Shown here piece after piece: positions 18,031 through 28,619 of a stretch of DNA of 64,000 bases (position 1 is its first letter; every line of letters begins with the position of its first letter). This DNA comes from Peromyscus leucopus (lineage: Eukaryota > Chordata > Mammalia > Rodentia > Cricetidae): positions 93,234,936 through 93,298,935 of the forward strand of contig NC_051071.1 of the NCBI RefSeq assembly GCF_004664715.2, given 5' to 3'. The notes beneath the pieces are model-generated. The model saw only the letters and a program-made list of their open reading frames with translations, ran no database searches and was not told the origin of the DNA. Position numbers and translations under genes: made by a program.

Positions 18031-18167
18031 AATGGTTTGGTGTGGTCTGGGTGTGTTTCCCAAAAGCCCCTGTGCTATAAGCTTTTCTGTCAAAGTGGTG
18101 ATGTTGAGATGGAAGAGGCTTTAGAAGATGGGGCCTAGTGGGAATCTTCAGGTTATCTGAGGGGCTG

Positions 18168-18511
18168 TGTAGCTGGAGGGCTTCTCTCCAGGTTCCCCAA
18201 GCCCCTTAGTCCCACAATCCACTTATAAAATAATCACTCAGACGCTTATATCACTTATAAACTGTATGGCCATGGCAGGCTTCCTGCTAACTGTTCTTTT
18301 ATCTTAAATTAACCCATTTCTATAAATCTATACCTTGCCACGTGGCTGGTGGCTTCCCGGCGTCTTCACATGCTGTTTTTCCTGGCGGTGGCTGCAGTGT
18401 CTCTCCCCCAGCCTTCCGCTTCCCAGAATTCTCCTCTCTCCTTGTCCCACCTACCTCCTGCCTGGTCATTGGCCATCAGTTTTTTATTTACATAGAGTGA
18501 TATCCACAGCA
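18168..18511 (-). mobile_element. ERV LTR, antisense
   Basis: On the minus strand this runs TGCTGTGG... to ...CTACA, with the same layout as the LTRs at 28218 and 29303. The GCAGGAGG-type block and the TGAGTGATTATTTTATAAG block are shared. A purine tract (AAAGGGGAAG) adjoins its 5' side, so it is the 3' LTR of an antisense element. Confidence 0.8.
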
Positions 18512-18960
18512 CTTCCCCTTTCTTCTTTTTTTAAAAAGGAAGGTTTTAACTTTAACATGGTAAAAATACATATAACAAAATAATTACCGAGCAAGAATTA
18601 TAGTTACAATATTAAAGAAGATGTCTTATCTATCTTATATTTGTGAGTTTAAGGTTTTATAGCTAACTTATCTTTTATCATAACTGAGGAAATTACGACT
18701 ATCTAGTCTTCAAGCGACCACTGTACTCTGCCAAGACAGGGTAAGATGGTCTTTCAGAAATCCTGCTTCTGAAAATGGTCTGTCAGATACTCTAGGCCTG
18801 TAGCCAATTTGAATGCACCAACAATGCTGAGAAACATTAGGTGACTGTCCAGGCTGCCAGCTGTCTTGGTCTACTCTTGCAAGATTCCCGAAGTTGCTTG
18901 CATCCGTCTACCATTTCTCAGGTACCATTATGTTCCTTCTCAGGTCTTTGATGGGATTGA
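18512..18960 (-). mobile_element. Internal part of the antisense non-autonomous ERV
   Basis: The reverse complement aligns with 29060-29300 inside the element at 28.2-29.7 kb: it shares the GATAAAAGATAAGTTAG block, the TCACAAATATA block and the ATGTTAAAGTTAAAAC block. The far boundary is uncertain. No gag, pol or env coding is seen. Confidence 0.65.
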
Positions 18961-19265
18961 AGACTAGCAGTTATAGTTACAACTTAGTATATATAATATC
19001 TTAGATAGAACATATTAAGTATTAGATTCAGGTTCTTTAGGATAGGACACCTTTGAATGATCTTTATAACATGCCATTTACCTATGCTCTATACTTCTCT
19101 GGATTTTAGAATGTGTTTCTTGCTTGATATTGTTTGCGTTGGTTGTAGTTACATCTTATCTAGGTCATTATCCCTCATTATTTCTGGACAATATTTGATA
19201 ACCATTCCTTTGTATATAGTCTTGTATTAGTTTAGAACCTTCTTATTTAGACAAAAAGGGGGAGA
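18961..19265 (+). mobile_element. AT-rich ERV 3' internal remnant
   Basis: AT-rich sequence ending in a polypurine tract (AAAAAGGGGGAGA) directly before a plus-strand LTR. It is probably the 3' internal end of a second element. There is no coding capacity. Confidence 0.45.
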
Positions 19266-19585
19266 TGTAGTGGGTAGCCATTCCAGCTTGGATCTGGAAG
19301 CTCCAACCCCCATTGAGACTCTGGCAACTGTCACGCCTACGAGGCGGGGCGAGGGGAGGTGCTGGAAACCTGAGGGCTGGATGGGCAAGCGCTCGCTCTG
19401 GGCGCGCTCTCTGCGCCTGGACCCTGGATAGTGGAGATTGATTGTGCAGAGCTCCAGAGAACACCGCTGGATTGCGATACACTTTCCCCAGACCCCCGCG
19501 ACCTATCCATTCCTTCATTTGTAAGTCATCCACTAAATAAATCTTCCTTTTAACTACGTGGAGTGGCCTTTATAAATTTCCCCAA
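19266..19585 (+). mobile_element. ERV 3' LTR, GC-rich type
   Basis: Starts TGTAGTGGG after a polypurine tract and ends in TTTCCCCA. It contains CpG-rich U3/R-like sequence and AATAAA near 19535. The family is not named with certainty; it is unlike the LTR at 18168. Confidence 0.6.
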
Positions 19586-19671
19586 TAGGGCTGCTTTTGG
19601 AAAACATAGTTCTCCAATTTTCCCAGGACTCCAAGTTAGTTCTTGATATTATTTAAAAAGAGAAGCTTGGT

Positions 19672-19790
19672 GCCAGGGACTTAGCTCAGTGATAGGATGA
19701 TTGTTTAGAATGAGCAAGGTCCTGAGTTCAACCTCCAACACTGGAAGAAAAAGGGGTGGGGAAGGGAAGAGAGGAAAAAAATCTCAATTA
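19672..19790 (+). mobile_element. ID/tRNA-derived SINE
   Basis: Begins GGGACTTAGCTCAGTGATAGG, with a polymerase III A-box-like start, and is followed by an A/G-rich tail. Confidence 0.55.
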
Positions 19791-21330
19791 ATCCATCCCC
19801 TCACTCTGGCTTCCTGTCCCCCAATGTGATCACCCCCTCTAAGCAATGTTCTCTTCATTATGACACCATTAACCATAAAGTACAACCAGAGTTGAGGTGA
19901 CTGTGGCTAACACTTGACCCTCCAGAACTGTATACCAAACACACCTCTTTTCTTGTAAGGTTACCCAGTCTCAGGCATTTCATCTCAGTAACCAAAAATA
20001 AACTAACAGAATATTTATATAACATTTTTGTAAAGACAGAACTTTAGAACTGGAGAGTAGTAGTGGCTAGGGCTCAGAGACTAGGGTGGGAGAGGGTGGA
20101 TTGTGAAGGCACAACAGTACCGTCTTTGTTATGCTGATGACATCCTTATGACCATGAAGGAAGCCTGGCATCTTTTCGGTAGCGAACATTCAACCCCTTA
20201 GTCATGGTGAAATTTATATTCAATGTCTTGTCTTCTTTTTTAAGCCAAATTCAGACTTCTTCCAGCAAATCTAACCAACACTAAGAATGACTTCTCAAGC
20301 CTGTTTGTCTTTCCCAAACAGTATCTTGTCAAATCAAGCAATTGCTACAATGAGAGCATGAAGCAAGGCCCTCCTTATTTTCTGGGATACTACCAGGAAG
20401 AATATGCCTAGTTATTTATTTGGTGTTCATCTGCTCCTCCCAGCAAATGTTGGGGATGTGGAGGGCAAGGGCTCCCATCTGTCTATCCCAATTATTTGGA
20501 TAATGGCTGCCTGTATCTTGGGAAAACAAAGGAGGAGGAAAAACCAACCCTTCAGCTGTGGGCCACTCCTCTACGCAGGCCGTCAGACACCCACATACAG
20601 CTGTGTAGAGAGCCTCCCAGATCTATCTGGTCCCAACAGCATGCCTCCCTCCTGTATCTACCCAATGACTCACCTGTGTCTCGATAATCTAACTAGGACC
20701 CAGCTGCAGGAAAATAATGCAAGATACCCACACCCAGCAGGGACCATGTCAGCATATCAGGATCCAGACTCTCAGGTGCCTCAAGCCCATTGACTGTGAC
20801 TTCATCCTCACAGCCATGGAAGGGATCCATTGCTAGAATGTAAACCTTTTTGTTTCTTTTTTGAGGAAGGTCTCTAATCACTGTTATCTGGACTCTAGTT
20901 GGTCCCTCCAGACAAGGTCCCCCAGGTGTCCATTTCTTCCCTTCCCTATCCACCCCAGAGCTCTCATAAGCCCCAAAATAGAAGCCAGAAAGTGTCTATA
21001 GCCCAACTTGTATCCCCCACCCCAGGACTGCATGGCTCCAGAACTTTTAATCTCTTAAAGAAGTAAATCTTTGGTTTTCTCATTTGTATATATGGTATTA
21101 GGATAGGAATTTCCTGTTTAAGTATGGTGTGAGATAATATTGGCTATCTGTATGTGTGTGCTGCTGAGGCTCGAATGCAGACCCTTGTATAGGCCAGGCC
21201 AATCACTCTACCATGCAGCCATACCTCCAGCTCCTGTATCTTTCTGTGTAAAATCTGATGTTTATACTGTGCATTTATCAGTACTGAAACTGGTATTTAG
21301 TTTGTGTTAATGTATTATTGTAAGGATCCT
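19791..21330. other. Intergenic, mostly unique
   Basis: No gene recognised. Frames of up to 129 codons near 20404-20793 lack recognisable homology. A short ID-like antisense stretch lies near 21160-21235. Confidence 0.45.
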
Positions 21331-21339
21331 GCTCTCACT

Positions 21340-21590
21340 CTTCCAGGTTTAATGCCTTGCGTCATCAGCAGGCGACTGCATCCCCACCTTAAAAAGCCAC
21401 ACATGGGCCCCCACGCTCTCTCTCTCTGTGCCTCTCTCTGGGCCTCTCTTTCTATTTCCTTTCTGCCAGGCCTGGCTTCTCTGTCCTATCCCCTCTTCTT
21501 ACTAATAAAGCCCATTCTAACTCTGGTAGCCATGGCTCGTGACTCTTCCGCCATTTATCTTTTCAATTATGCTCTTGCATAATACTTAGG
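21340..21590 (+). mobile_element. LTR fragment (R-U5-like)
   Basis: CT-rich sequence with AATAAAG near 21504 and a downstream segment typical of gammaretrovirus-like LTR ends. Boundaries and family are uncertain. Confidence 0.4.
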
Positions 21591-21739
21591 TTCTAGTATG
21601 AGATGTGAGATGGGTCTGTCCCTTGTGTATATAGAAATGGTTATCTGCCTTTTTTGTTTATGTGTGACCAGGGCTTTTAGTTTTTAAGACTATGCAGATG
21701 TAAAGATTGTCTCTTTAGGGACTGCAGAGTGTGTCTCTT

Positions 21740-21940
21740 TAGGGGCTGGCTTAGCAGTTAAGAGCACATGTTGCTCTTGTACAGAATTTTGGTTTGGTTT
21801 CCAGCACTTACACAGTGGTTCACAAACATTCCTAATTTCAGTGTCAGGAGATACAATGCTGATACTTCTGACTTCAACCGACACCAGGCATACATATGGT
21901 CCATATACATACACATAGGCAAAACATTCATACACATTGT
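21740..21940 (+). mobile_element. Old B3/B2 SINE
   Basis: Diverged GGGGCTGGCTTAGCAGTTAAG start with the B2 family's tRNA-like head. Confidence 0.65.
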
Positions 21941-21966
21941 GGTTGTTTGAAAGAAAATGGCCCCCT

Positions 21967-22185
21967 GGGTTGGAGAGATGGCTCAGTGGTTAAGAGCACT
22001 GACTGCTCTTCCAGAGGTCTTGAGTTCAATTCCCATCAACCACATGGTGGCTAACAACCATCTATAGTGGAATCTAATGCCCTCTTCTGGCATAAGGTCA
22101 TACATGCAGATAGAGCACTCATATATACATAAAATAAAAACCAAAAAAAAAAAAAAAAGAAAGAAAGAAAGAAAATGGCCCCCAT
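21967..22185 (+). mobile_element. B2 SINE
   Basis: Well-preserved tRNA-derived head (GGTTGGAGAGATGGCTCAG), B2 body, ATAAAATAAA end, and a long A then GAAA tail. Confidence 0.92.
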
Positions 22186-22324
22186 AGGGCGTGACATTAG
22201 GAGGTGGGGCTTTGTTGGAGTAGGTGTGACCTTGTTGGAGGAAGTGTGTCCCTGTGGGGCCAGGCTTTTGAGGTCTCATATGCTCAAGCTATGCCTAGTG
22301 TGGCATGTTGGCGAATATTATTTT

Positions 22325-22590
22325 AAAGTGTGTTACCTTTGTTTATGTTGCATTTGTTTAACTCTGTGAAACTTGTGTTACTTTGCCTGTCTAAAACACT
22401 TGATGGTCTAAGAAAGAAGTGAACAGCCAATAGCAAGGTACGAGAAAGGATAGCAAGGCTGTCAGGCAGTGAGAATATATAGAAGGTGAAATCTGAGAAG
22501 AAAGAAGAAGAGGTATCCAGAGAAGGAGGAGGACTCCAGGAGCCAGCCACCCAGCTACACAGCAAGTCATGGAGTAAGAGTAAGATTTAC
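22325..22590 (+). mobile_element. ERV class II LTR fragment
   Basis: Contains the AACTCTGTGAAACTTGTGTT and CACTTGATGGTCTAA segments and a purine-rich tail typical of an abundant rodent LTR family. It abuts L1 sequence on the right. Confidence 0.55.
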
Positions 22591-23235
22591 CGCTGTGGAA
22601 ATCAGTATGGCGGTTTCTCAGAAAATTAGGAATCGAACTGCCTCAAGACCCAGCCATCCCACTCTTGGGCATATACCCAAGGAATGCTGATTCATACCAT
22701 AAAGATACATGCTCAGCTATGTTCATAGCAGCACTATTTGTAATAGCCAGAACCTGGAAACAACCTAGATGCCCATCAACGGAAGAATGGATGAAAAAAA
22801 TGTGGTACATATACACAATGGAGTACTACTCAGCAGAGAAAAACAATGAAAGCATGAAATTTGCAGGCAAATGGATGGAACTAGAAAAAATCATCCTGAG
22901 TGAGGTAACCCAAACCCAGAAAGACAGTCATGGTATGTACTCACTCATAAGTGAATTCTAGATATAAAATAAAGAATAATCAGACTACAACCCATAGAAC
23001 CATGGATATATATATAGCATGGAGGTCCCTAGGACGACTGTGGCTTATAATAAATTTCAGTTTTACTCAATTACTGAGCAAGCCTCAATGAAACATCTCA
23101 CTATTAAGATAAGAATACATACTCTATCAAGATGATAATAGAAAAATAAATAAATAAATAAATTTTAAACAATAAAAAATAAATAAAAATAGAAAAATTT
23201 GAAATATTAAACAAACAAACATTTTACTAAAGTTA
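22591..23235 (+). mobile_element. LINE-1 ORF2 C-terminus and 3' end
   Basis: Translation contains KMWYIYTMEYYSA and the downstream end of L1 ORF2, closed by a stop near 22961. An A-rich 3' region follows. It is 5' truncated, and the ORF2 remnant is only the last ~100 residues. Confidence 0.85.
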
Positions 23236-23324
23236 AAAAAAGGGAGAACTAGGGATTCACCATTCCTCTCCACATTCTATTCTTTCCCTTGTTTTATATA
23301 TTTAAATTTTTTTTATCAGTGGAT

Positions 23325-24415
23325 TCTGCTGGAGTTTATCAGTGGATTCTGCTGGAGGATCCGATGCAGATAAGCACTGGAGGACTCCTGTTGCAAATCA
23401 TCCTCTGGATCGATGGAAGGATCTTTCTACTAGCACGTGGAGGAGACCCGATCTAGTGTTGGTGTGGCCCCGGAGTTTGGGTTATGTCTTTCCTCAGGAC
23501 AATGAGGTTCCTCTTTGGATTCCTGAGCACTATATGTGCCCTGTGGCTGCTGCTGAAGCCCAACATGACAGAGACCTAATGGGTTATCATGAAAAAAATT
23601 TACCCTTCTGATGCCAATGGAGATTGAGAGCCCAATATGGCCAGCTTTGGCAAGCATTAATGTAAGCCTAGGAACTGTAGCCATGAGATTGGGTTCTCCA
23701 GAAGAGCTGCCAGCCAAAGTCATGCTCGGATCAAGAAAAACGGGCCTTGGCTGTTTGTGTTCCTGGAGTTGTATCCATGCCAATGGATGTCCACACAACC
23801 CAGAAGAGAATTTGACATTGCGGCTGCCGCTGTTGCTGTTATAACAATGGTGCACACCGCTGCTACTGTTTCTGGGATTACCATTTCATAATTGCTTACT
23901 ACAGCTAGCACAGTGGAGACCCTGGCAACAAAAGTAGCTACTACAGTTAGTTAATCTTTCATTCTATTGGGCATGATAAATTTAATTCAGTAGCTATATA
24001 CATCTCGATTGGCTTTGAAAATTATAAATTTATAAACTCAAGTTCCAGTTGCTTTTGGGATACTATCTTACAAGGACTCCAACGTACAGTATGGCTCGAT
24101 AAGGAAGGGAATGACTCAGTTGCCTTTAGCCTACTGGCTATGGGTGAGATAGAACCTCTGTGGGTCTTTTCTGTGTTGAACACACAGATTGCAAGCCCAG
24201 TGCCACTTTGAGATCTTTGGCAGCAATTAACCATGCAGCTCACACACGATTGAGCTGGTATGATAATGAGTATTCAGAGACGGGTAATACCTGGGGGGCA
24301 CTCACCAACCTAAGACAGAGCACCTGTGTGGCCTGGGCAGGCGTCTCCATGACGGGTAAGGTGACCTGCTGACATCCCACGCAACCCAAGTCAGAAGCTC
24401 ATTTTTTAATAAAAG
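23325..24415 (+). pseudogene. Endogenous betaretrovirus-like pol-end and env remnant
   Basis: The frame at 23342-23611 resembles the DNA-binding C-terminus of retroviral integrase (motifs RWKDLST, VFPQDN, WIPEHYM). After its stop, decayed envelope sequence follows. An Ala-rich fusion-peptide-like stretch in another frame (about 23810-23880) and the following segment resemble a betaretrovirus transmembrane subunit. Several stops and frameshifts break the coding. It ends in a purine tract (AATAAAAGGGGGACC) next to the LTR. This is a dead relic, old on the evidence of its breaks. Confidence 0.7.
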
Positions 24416-24700
24416 GGGGACCTGCAGGGTCCTGGCCCCCGTTTTGGGTAACTGTTGTCTTGCTTGCGGACCTTGACCTTGATATCCTCCCAATGCTAAT
24501 TCCCTGCCAGGTTCCACCCTCCTGAATGCTTAAGGGAAGTTCCTGGTCTGTGTATCCTGAATAATGGGCATTAACAGCTTAGATGCAAGATTGTAAAACA
24601 TCAGTAGCGAACTTCTGCCCTCCAGGGTCCTCCCATTGTGCTGTAAGCCTGTAATTAAGACCTCCTACCCCCTTCAAGAAATGACATTCGACATTTAAAA
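24416..24700 (+). mobile_element. 3' LTR of the env-bearing ERV
   Basis: Starts with TGCAGGGTCCTGGCCCCCG after the polypurine tract. A 3' boundary is not clear; it resembles the mys/IAP-related class II LTRs of cricetids and murids. Confidence 0.6.
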
Positions 24701-24778
24701 TTAATATATATATTTGAATGAATACTACGAATGTAATCTATGAATACCACAAATGTGATTAATATCATGAGTGTAATT

Positions 24779-24785
24779 TAAAAAA

Positions 24786-24824
<39 letters not shown>

Positions 24825-24826
24825 AT
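24779..24826 (+). repeat. (AAAT)n microsatellite
   Basis: About twelve AAAT units. Confidence 0.95.
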
Positions 24827-25416
24827 GAGGGTATGTATGTAGTATAGAATGAGCACATGTGAAATCAGAAACTTGGAGGGGCTAGATTTTAATTGTTCAT
24901 AAGCCCAGCTTGCCTGACAGAGTTTCACACATGTAAATAATAAGGAACACAAGATTCCTAGGTACAGACAAAACATTTGATACTCAAGGCAGAAGCAGTT
25001 GATTTTATAATGACTCTTCAGCTGGTCCGATAGTCCTTGCATACACATTAGGATACATTTCAGGAGAATCCTGGTTAGAACAAGTCTGTCCTCCAACCCC
25101 CAAGACTACAGTGACCTCCTTATCTTCTTTCCAGAGGGAAGCCTGATTTATACTCTGGAGTCTATACTCTCTTTGTTCTGGGAGGGAAAGGGCAATCTCC
25201 CTTTAGCCCTGGCAGCTCCTCAACCTCACTATCCCGAAGTCTACTAAAGAAACATTCCTAACATGGCTAAAGCTGTGCTGTTGTGAGGACAGGTATACAG
25301 AAACAGGAGGTGTTCATGGAGAGTGACTTCCCAATAGGGTGATCTAATTTGAACTGTGTATTGAATTCACTGTGTGAGCATGGTCATGGCTTATACAGTA
25401 AGCTGTGTGTTTGTTG

Positions 25417-25441
25417 GTGTGTGTGTGTGTGTGTGTGTGTG
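25417..25441 (+). repeat. (GT)n microsatellite
   Basis: About 12 GT units. Confidence 0.95.
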
Positions 25442-25593
25442 TACTTGAAGTTGCATATCTAATAGTTCACTTATTGTAAAAAGGCACTTTTCTTTTGTAC
25501 ATGGGTGCAGATATCTCATTTTTCAAATGTGTGCCATTTGAGATGGATGTCTTCTTGGTGTACATGTGAGAAAGCTATTTAATGTTCATGTGA

Positions 25594-25594
<1 letters not shown>

Positions 25595-25634
<40 letters not shown>
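25595..25634 (+). repeat. (GT)n microsatellite
   Basis: About 20 GT units. Confidence 0.95.
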
Positions 25635-25803
25635 CAGTTCTTTAACTTTATTGCTGTTTCCATAGGAATAAATAGGAAACACTTCATTTTTCAATCACTC
25701 CTAAATATTTTGTAGTGTCCTTTGTATTTATTTTTAAAGAACAGCTTTATAGTTTTAAAGAACAGATACAATTCACATGGCACCCATTTAAAGTACACAA
25801 ATA

Positions 25804-26030
25804 GGGCCAGCAAGATAGGTAAAAGTCCAAGAAAACCTGAGTTGGATCCCCAGAAGCCATGCTAAAAAGCCAGATTTAGCCAGGTAGTGATTGCACTTGA
25901 GAAGCAGAGCCAAGAGGATCTTGGTGAGTTCGCGGCCAGCCTGGTCTTACAGAGCAAGATCCAGGACAGACACCAAAACTACACAGAGAAACCTTGTCTC
26001 AAACAACAACAACAACAAAAAAAAAAAAGC
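25804..26030 (+). mobile_element. B3-like fragment plus B1 SINE
   Basis: A short B2/B3-like head is followed by a clear B1 (GAGTTCGCGGCCAGCCTGGT) with a CAA/A-rich tail. Confidence 0.8.
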
Positions 26031-26216
26031 CTGATTTAGTGGTGTGTGTGTATAATCCCAGCACTTCTGGGGTGATATGGGAGGTAAACAAGGGGATTGC
26101 TGTCACGTGACAGAGAGCCTGAGGTTGAGGTTGCAGCATAAACAAGAGAGACCCTTTCTCAATCATGTAGAAGCAGAGAACTATCTTATGAAAGAGATCT
26201 CCACAGATGCCCTGTG

Positions 26217-26218
<2 letters not shown>

Positions 26219-26270
<52 letters not shown>
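26219..26270 (+). repeat. (GT)n microsatellite
   Basis: About 26 uninterrupted GT units, the third GT tract in 0.9 kb. Confidence 0.97.
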
Positions 26271-26272
<2 letters not shown>

Positions 26273-26309
26273 CAATACATGAATAAAGAATGATAAACTT
26301 AAAGTGAAC

Positions 26310-26450
26310 AGGTTGGTCTGAGCATGGTGCCAGCACCTGGAATGTAGAGGTGGGAGAATCAGTTCAAAAAGTCATCTTCAGCCACGTAGAGACTTGGAGG
26401 CCAGCCTGGGCTACATAAAACCCTACTTCAAAAAATTAAAAAATAGAAAA
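26310..26450 (+). mobile_element. Old B1-like SINE
   Basis: GGCCAGCCTGGGCTACATAA lies in a diverged B1 context with an A-rich tail. Confidence 0.6.
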
Positions 26451-26459
26451 GTAAAGTGC

Positions 26460-27115
26460 ACAGGTTTTAGATTTTTAACACAGTTACCACCCAAATAGTT
26501 TTATATCTTCAAAGAAGTGCTCACTCACAGTTACACAGTTACTCTGTTTCTATGGATTACCTGTTCTGAACATTAAATTTTAATAGAGTCATGTAATATG
26601 TGGTCTGTCACATTTCTGTGACTGGTGTTTTTCACTCAACATAGTGCTCCAGGTTTATCCACATTGTGGTATGTACCAGTACTTCCATTTATTGCCAAAT
26701 AATATTTTACTGTATGGATATGCCACATTGTATTCATTTATTCACTCACTCATCCATTCATCAATTGTTTGATAACATGGGATATTGCCACTTTAGGACC
26801 ATTGAAAATGTTGCTACTTTGAGTATTTATGTATAAGTTTGTGTAGATATTTGTCTTCATTTCCCCTAGTTCTATATCTAAGAGGGGGATTATGGACTCT
26901 TATGTTTATCTTATATCTCATATTCGAGAAGCCCCAGATGGTCTTTCAAAGCAACTATGTCATCTTTGCATTCCCACTAACAGTGTATGAAGACTCCAAT
27001 TCCTCTACATTCTCACCAAAACTTGCCTCTGTCTATGTTTTTAGTTATAACCATGCTAGTGGGTATTGGGTGGTATCTTGTAGTTGAGATTTTTATTTTC
27101 TAGTGGCTAAAGATG
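26460..27115 (-). mobile_element. Ancient LINE-1 fragment, antisense
   Basis: The reverse complement carries diverged versions of the L1 3' ORF2 'ATGGAATATTATTTGGCAAT' signature. Coding is broken. Confidence 0.7.
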
Positions 27116-27154
27116 TTGAGCTTATTTGCCTTTGTGTATCTCCTTTAAGAAATC

Positions 27155-27255
27155 ATTTCACCTGGGGCGGATGGTAGTGCACATCTTTAATACCAGCACT
27201 CAGAAATCAGAGGCAGGGGGATCTCTGAGTTTGAGAAAGTTCCAGGGTAGCCTCT
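27155..27255 (+). mobile_element. Partial B1 SINE
   Basis: GGCGGATGGTAGTGCACATC start and a B1 mid-body; the 3' part is missing. Confidence 0.65.
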
Positions 27256-27259
27256 TTAT

Positions 27260-27420
27260 GGTTTTTCTTCTCTACTTAATTTTATTTGGTATTGTGATAG
27301 CTATTGTTTTTTCCTTTCTAAATGTCTTTTAGAACAAGCATCTTCAGGGGTTTTGATTGGGATTCCCTTGAAGCTATAGATAGGTTGAGAACTGATGTCC
27401 TGACTATATTGAATCTATCT
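27260..27420 (-). mobile_element. LINE-1 fragment, antisense
   Basis: Contains the antisense L1 ORF2 stretch around GATTGGGATTCCCTTGAA. Confidence 0.55.
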
Positions 27421-27476
27421 ATAATTTTTCTATCTTATCTGCCTGTCTATCATCTACCTATGTATCTGTACCATCT

Positions 27477-27479
27477 ATC

Positions 27480-27522
<43 letters not shown>
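27477..27522 (+). repeat. (TATC)n microsatellite
   Basis: About eleven TATC units followed by a short (CAT)n run. Confidence 0.95.
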
Positions 27523-27599
27523 ATCATCATCATCACCATCATCTAGCTACCTACTTTCCTACCTACCTATGTCTGTGAACATGAATTATCTCCATTAAA

Positions 27600-27805
27600 A
27601 ATTATTTTATGTGTATAGATGTTTTGCCTGCATGTGTGTCTATGTATCATTTGTGTGCTTGGTGTCTGAGGAGTCCAGGAGAGGGTATAGGATCCCCATA
27701 GAACTATAGTTACAGATGATTGTGAGCAGTCAAATCGGTGCTGGGAATCAAACCTTCTGCAAGAGCAGCCAGTGCTCTTAATAACTAGGCCATCTCTCCA
27801 GCCCC
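27600..27805 (-). mobile_element. B3 SINE, antisense
   Basis: Ends in GGCCATCTCTCCAGCCCC, the antisense B2/B3 head, with the SINE body upstream. Confidence 0.85.
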
Positions 27806-28217
27806 TCTCTATTTATTTTTACATCATCAGAGTTGTGTCATTTCCATGTACAGATTCCATACACATTGTCCTGAGGAAGTCTCAGAGGATGTATTATATT
27901 CTCCCACAGAATTTTAGTATTTATCTATAAAAGATGATGCCACCTTAAAAAACCACAACATCATACATATTACCTTAAGATGAACCTTATTTCTGACATC
28001 ACCAGATGCCAAAACAGGATCTACTCATATGGCTGCTGCAATACGTCCTCCATTTGGCTTGATTTCCTTGATTCAGCAGCAGCTACTGGAGCTGCTTCCA
28101 TAGGGAGGGACCTTAGCTGCTTCTCCCATATCCATAACCAACCAGATATGGCCATGGCTCCATTCCTACTTCCCAGGTCCAGAACAAAGTTTCAGTGGCA
28201 AATCTTCTTAAGATGGG

Positions 28218-28541
28218 TGCTGTGGAATAATGCTTTTGTACACTGGTTTAATAAAACACTGGCCAGTAGCCAGGCAGGAAGTATAGGTGGGACAAGCTGA
28301 GAGGAAACGTCATCCTGCCATCCAGGGAACAGCATGTAATGGCACACAGGTAAAGACACGGAACATGTGGCAACATATAAATTAACAGAAATGGGCTGAG
28401 TTTAAATGTAAGAGCTGGTCAGTGGATGGCCTGAGCTAATGGCTGAGCAGTTTTAATTAATGTAATCTTCTGAGTTATTATTTTATAAGCGGCTGTGGGG
28501 GTCTGTGGGGCTGGGCAGGACCAGAGAAAACTTCAGCTACA
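28218..28541 (+). mobile_element. 5' LTR of a non-autonomous class II ERV
   Basis: Runs TGCTGTGG to CTACA, followed by AA and a TGG-initiated primer binding site. It matches the 3' LTR at 29303-29660 except for two deletions (about 5 and 30 bases). AATAAAA lies in its 5' part. Confidence 0.9.
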
Positions 28542-28543
28542 AA

Positions 28544-28561
28544 TGGCACCCAATGTGGGGC
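28544..28561 (+). promoter_or_regulatory. Primer binding site for tRNA-Lys(CUU)
   Basis: Begins two bases after the LTR. It matches the tRNA-Lys1,2 primer site used by betaretroviruses at 16 of 18 bases (TGGCACCCAATGTGGGGC); both differences are C/G to T/A changes at CpG sites. Confidence 0.88.
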
Positions 28562-28619
28562 TCAAACCCAGGACCTTGAGATTAAGAGTCTCATGCTCTA
28601 CCGACTGAGCTAGCTGGGC
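28547..28619 (-). tRNA. tRNA-Lys(CTT)-like sequence (retroelement-borne, degenerate)
   Basis: The minus strand reads as a whole 73-base tRNA-Lys with a CTT anticodon (loop CTCTTAA), followed by CCA. I count six differences from the nuclear tRNA-Lys(CTT) sequence as I remember it, four of them C/G to T/A changes at CpG sites. A- and B-box regions are recognisable, though TTCGA is TTTGA. It lies exactly at the primer site of the retroelement and includes the CCA that nuclear tRNA genes lack. It is therefore a copied primer, not a normal tRNA gene. Expression is doubtful. Confidence 0.85.

Noticed and set aside
24160..24372. 70-codon plus-strand frame with a Cys/Thr-rich end
   Set aside because: It is one of several broken frames in the decayed envelope remnant, not a separate gene.
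27477..27522. Short regular repeats checked as a possible CRISPR-like array
   Set aside because: It is a simple four-base microsatellite without spacers, in a mammalian genome.
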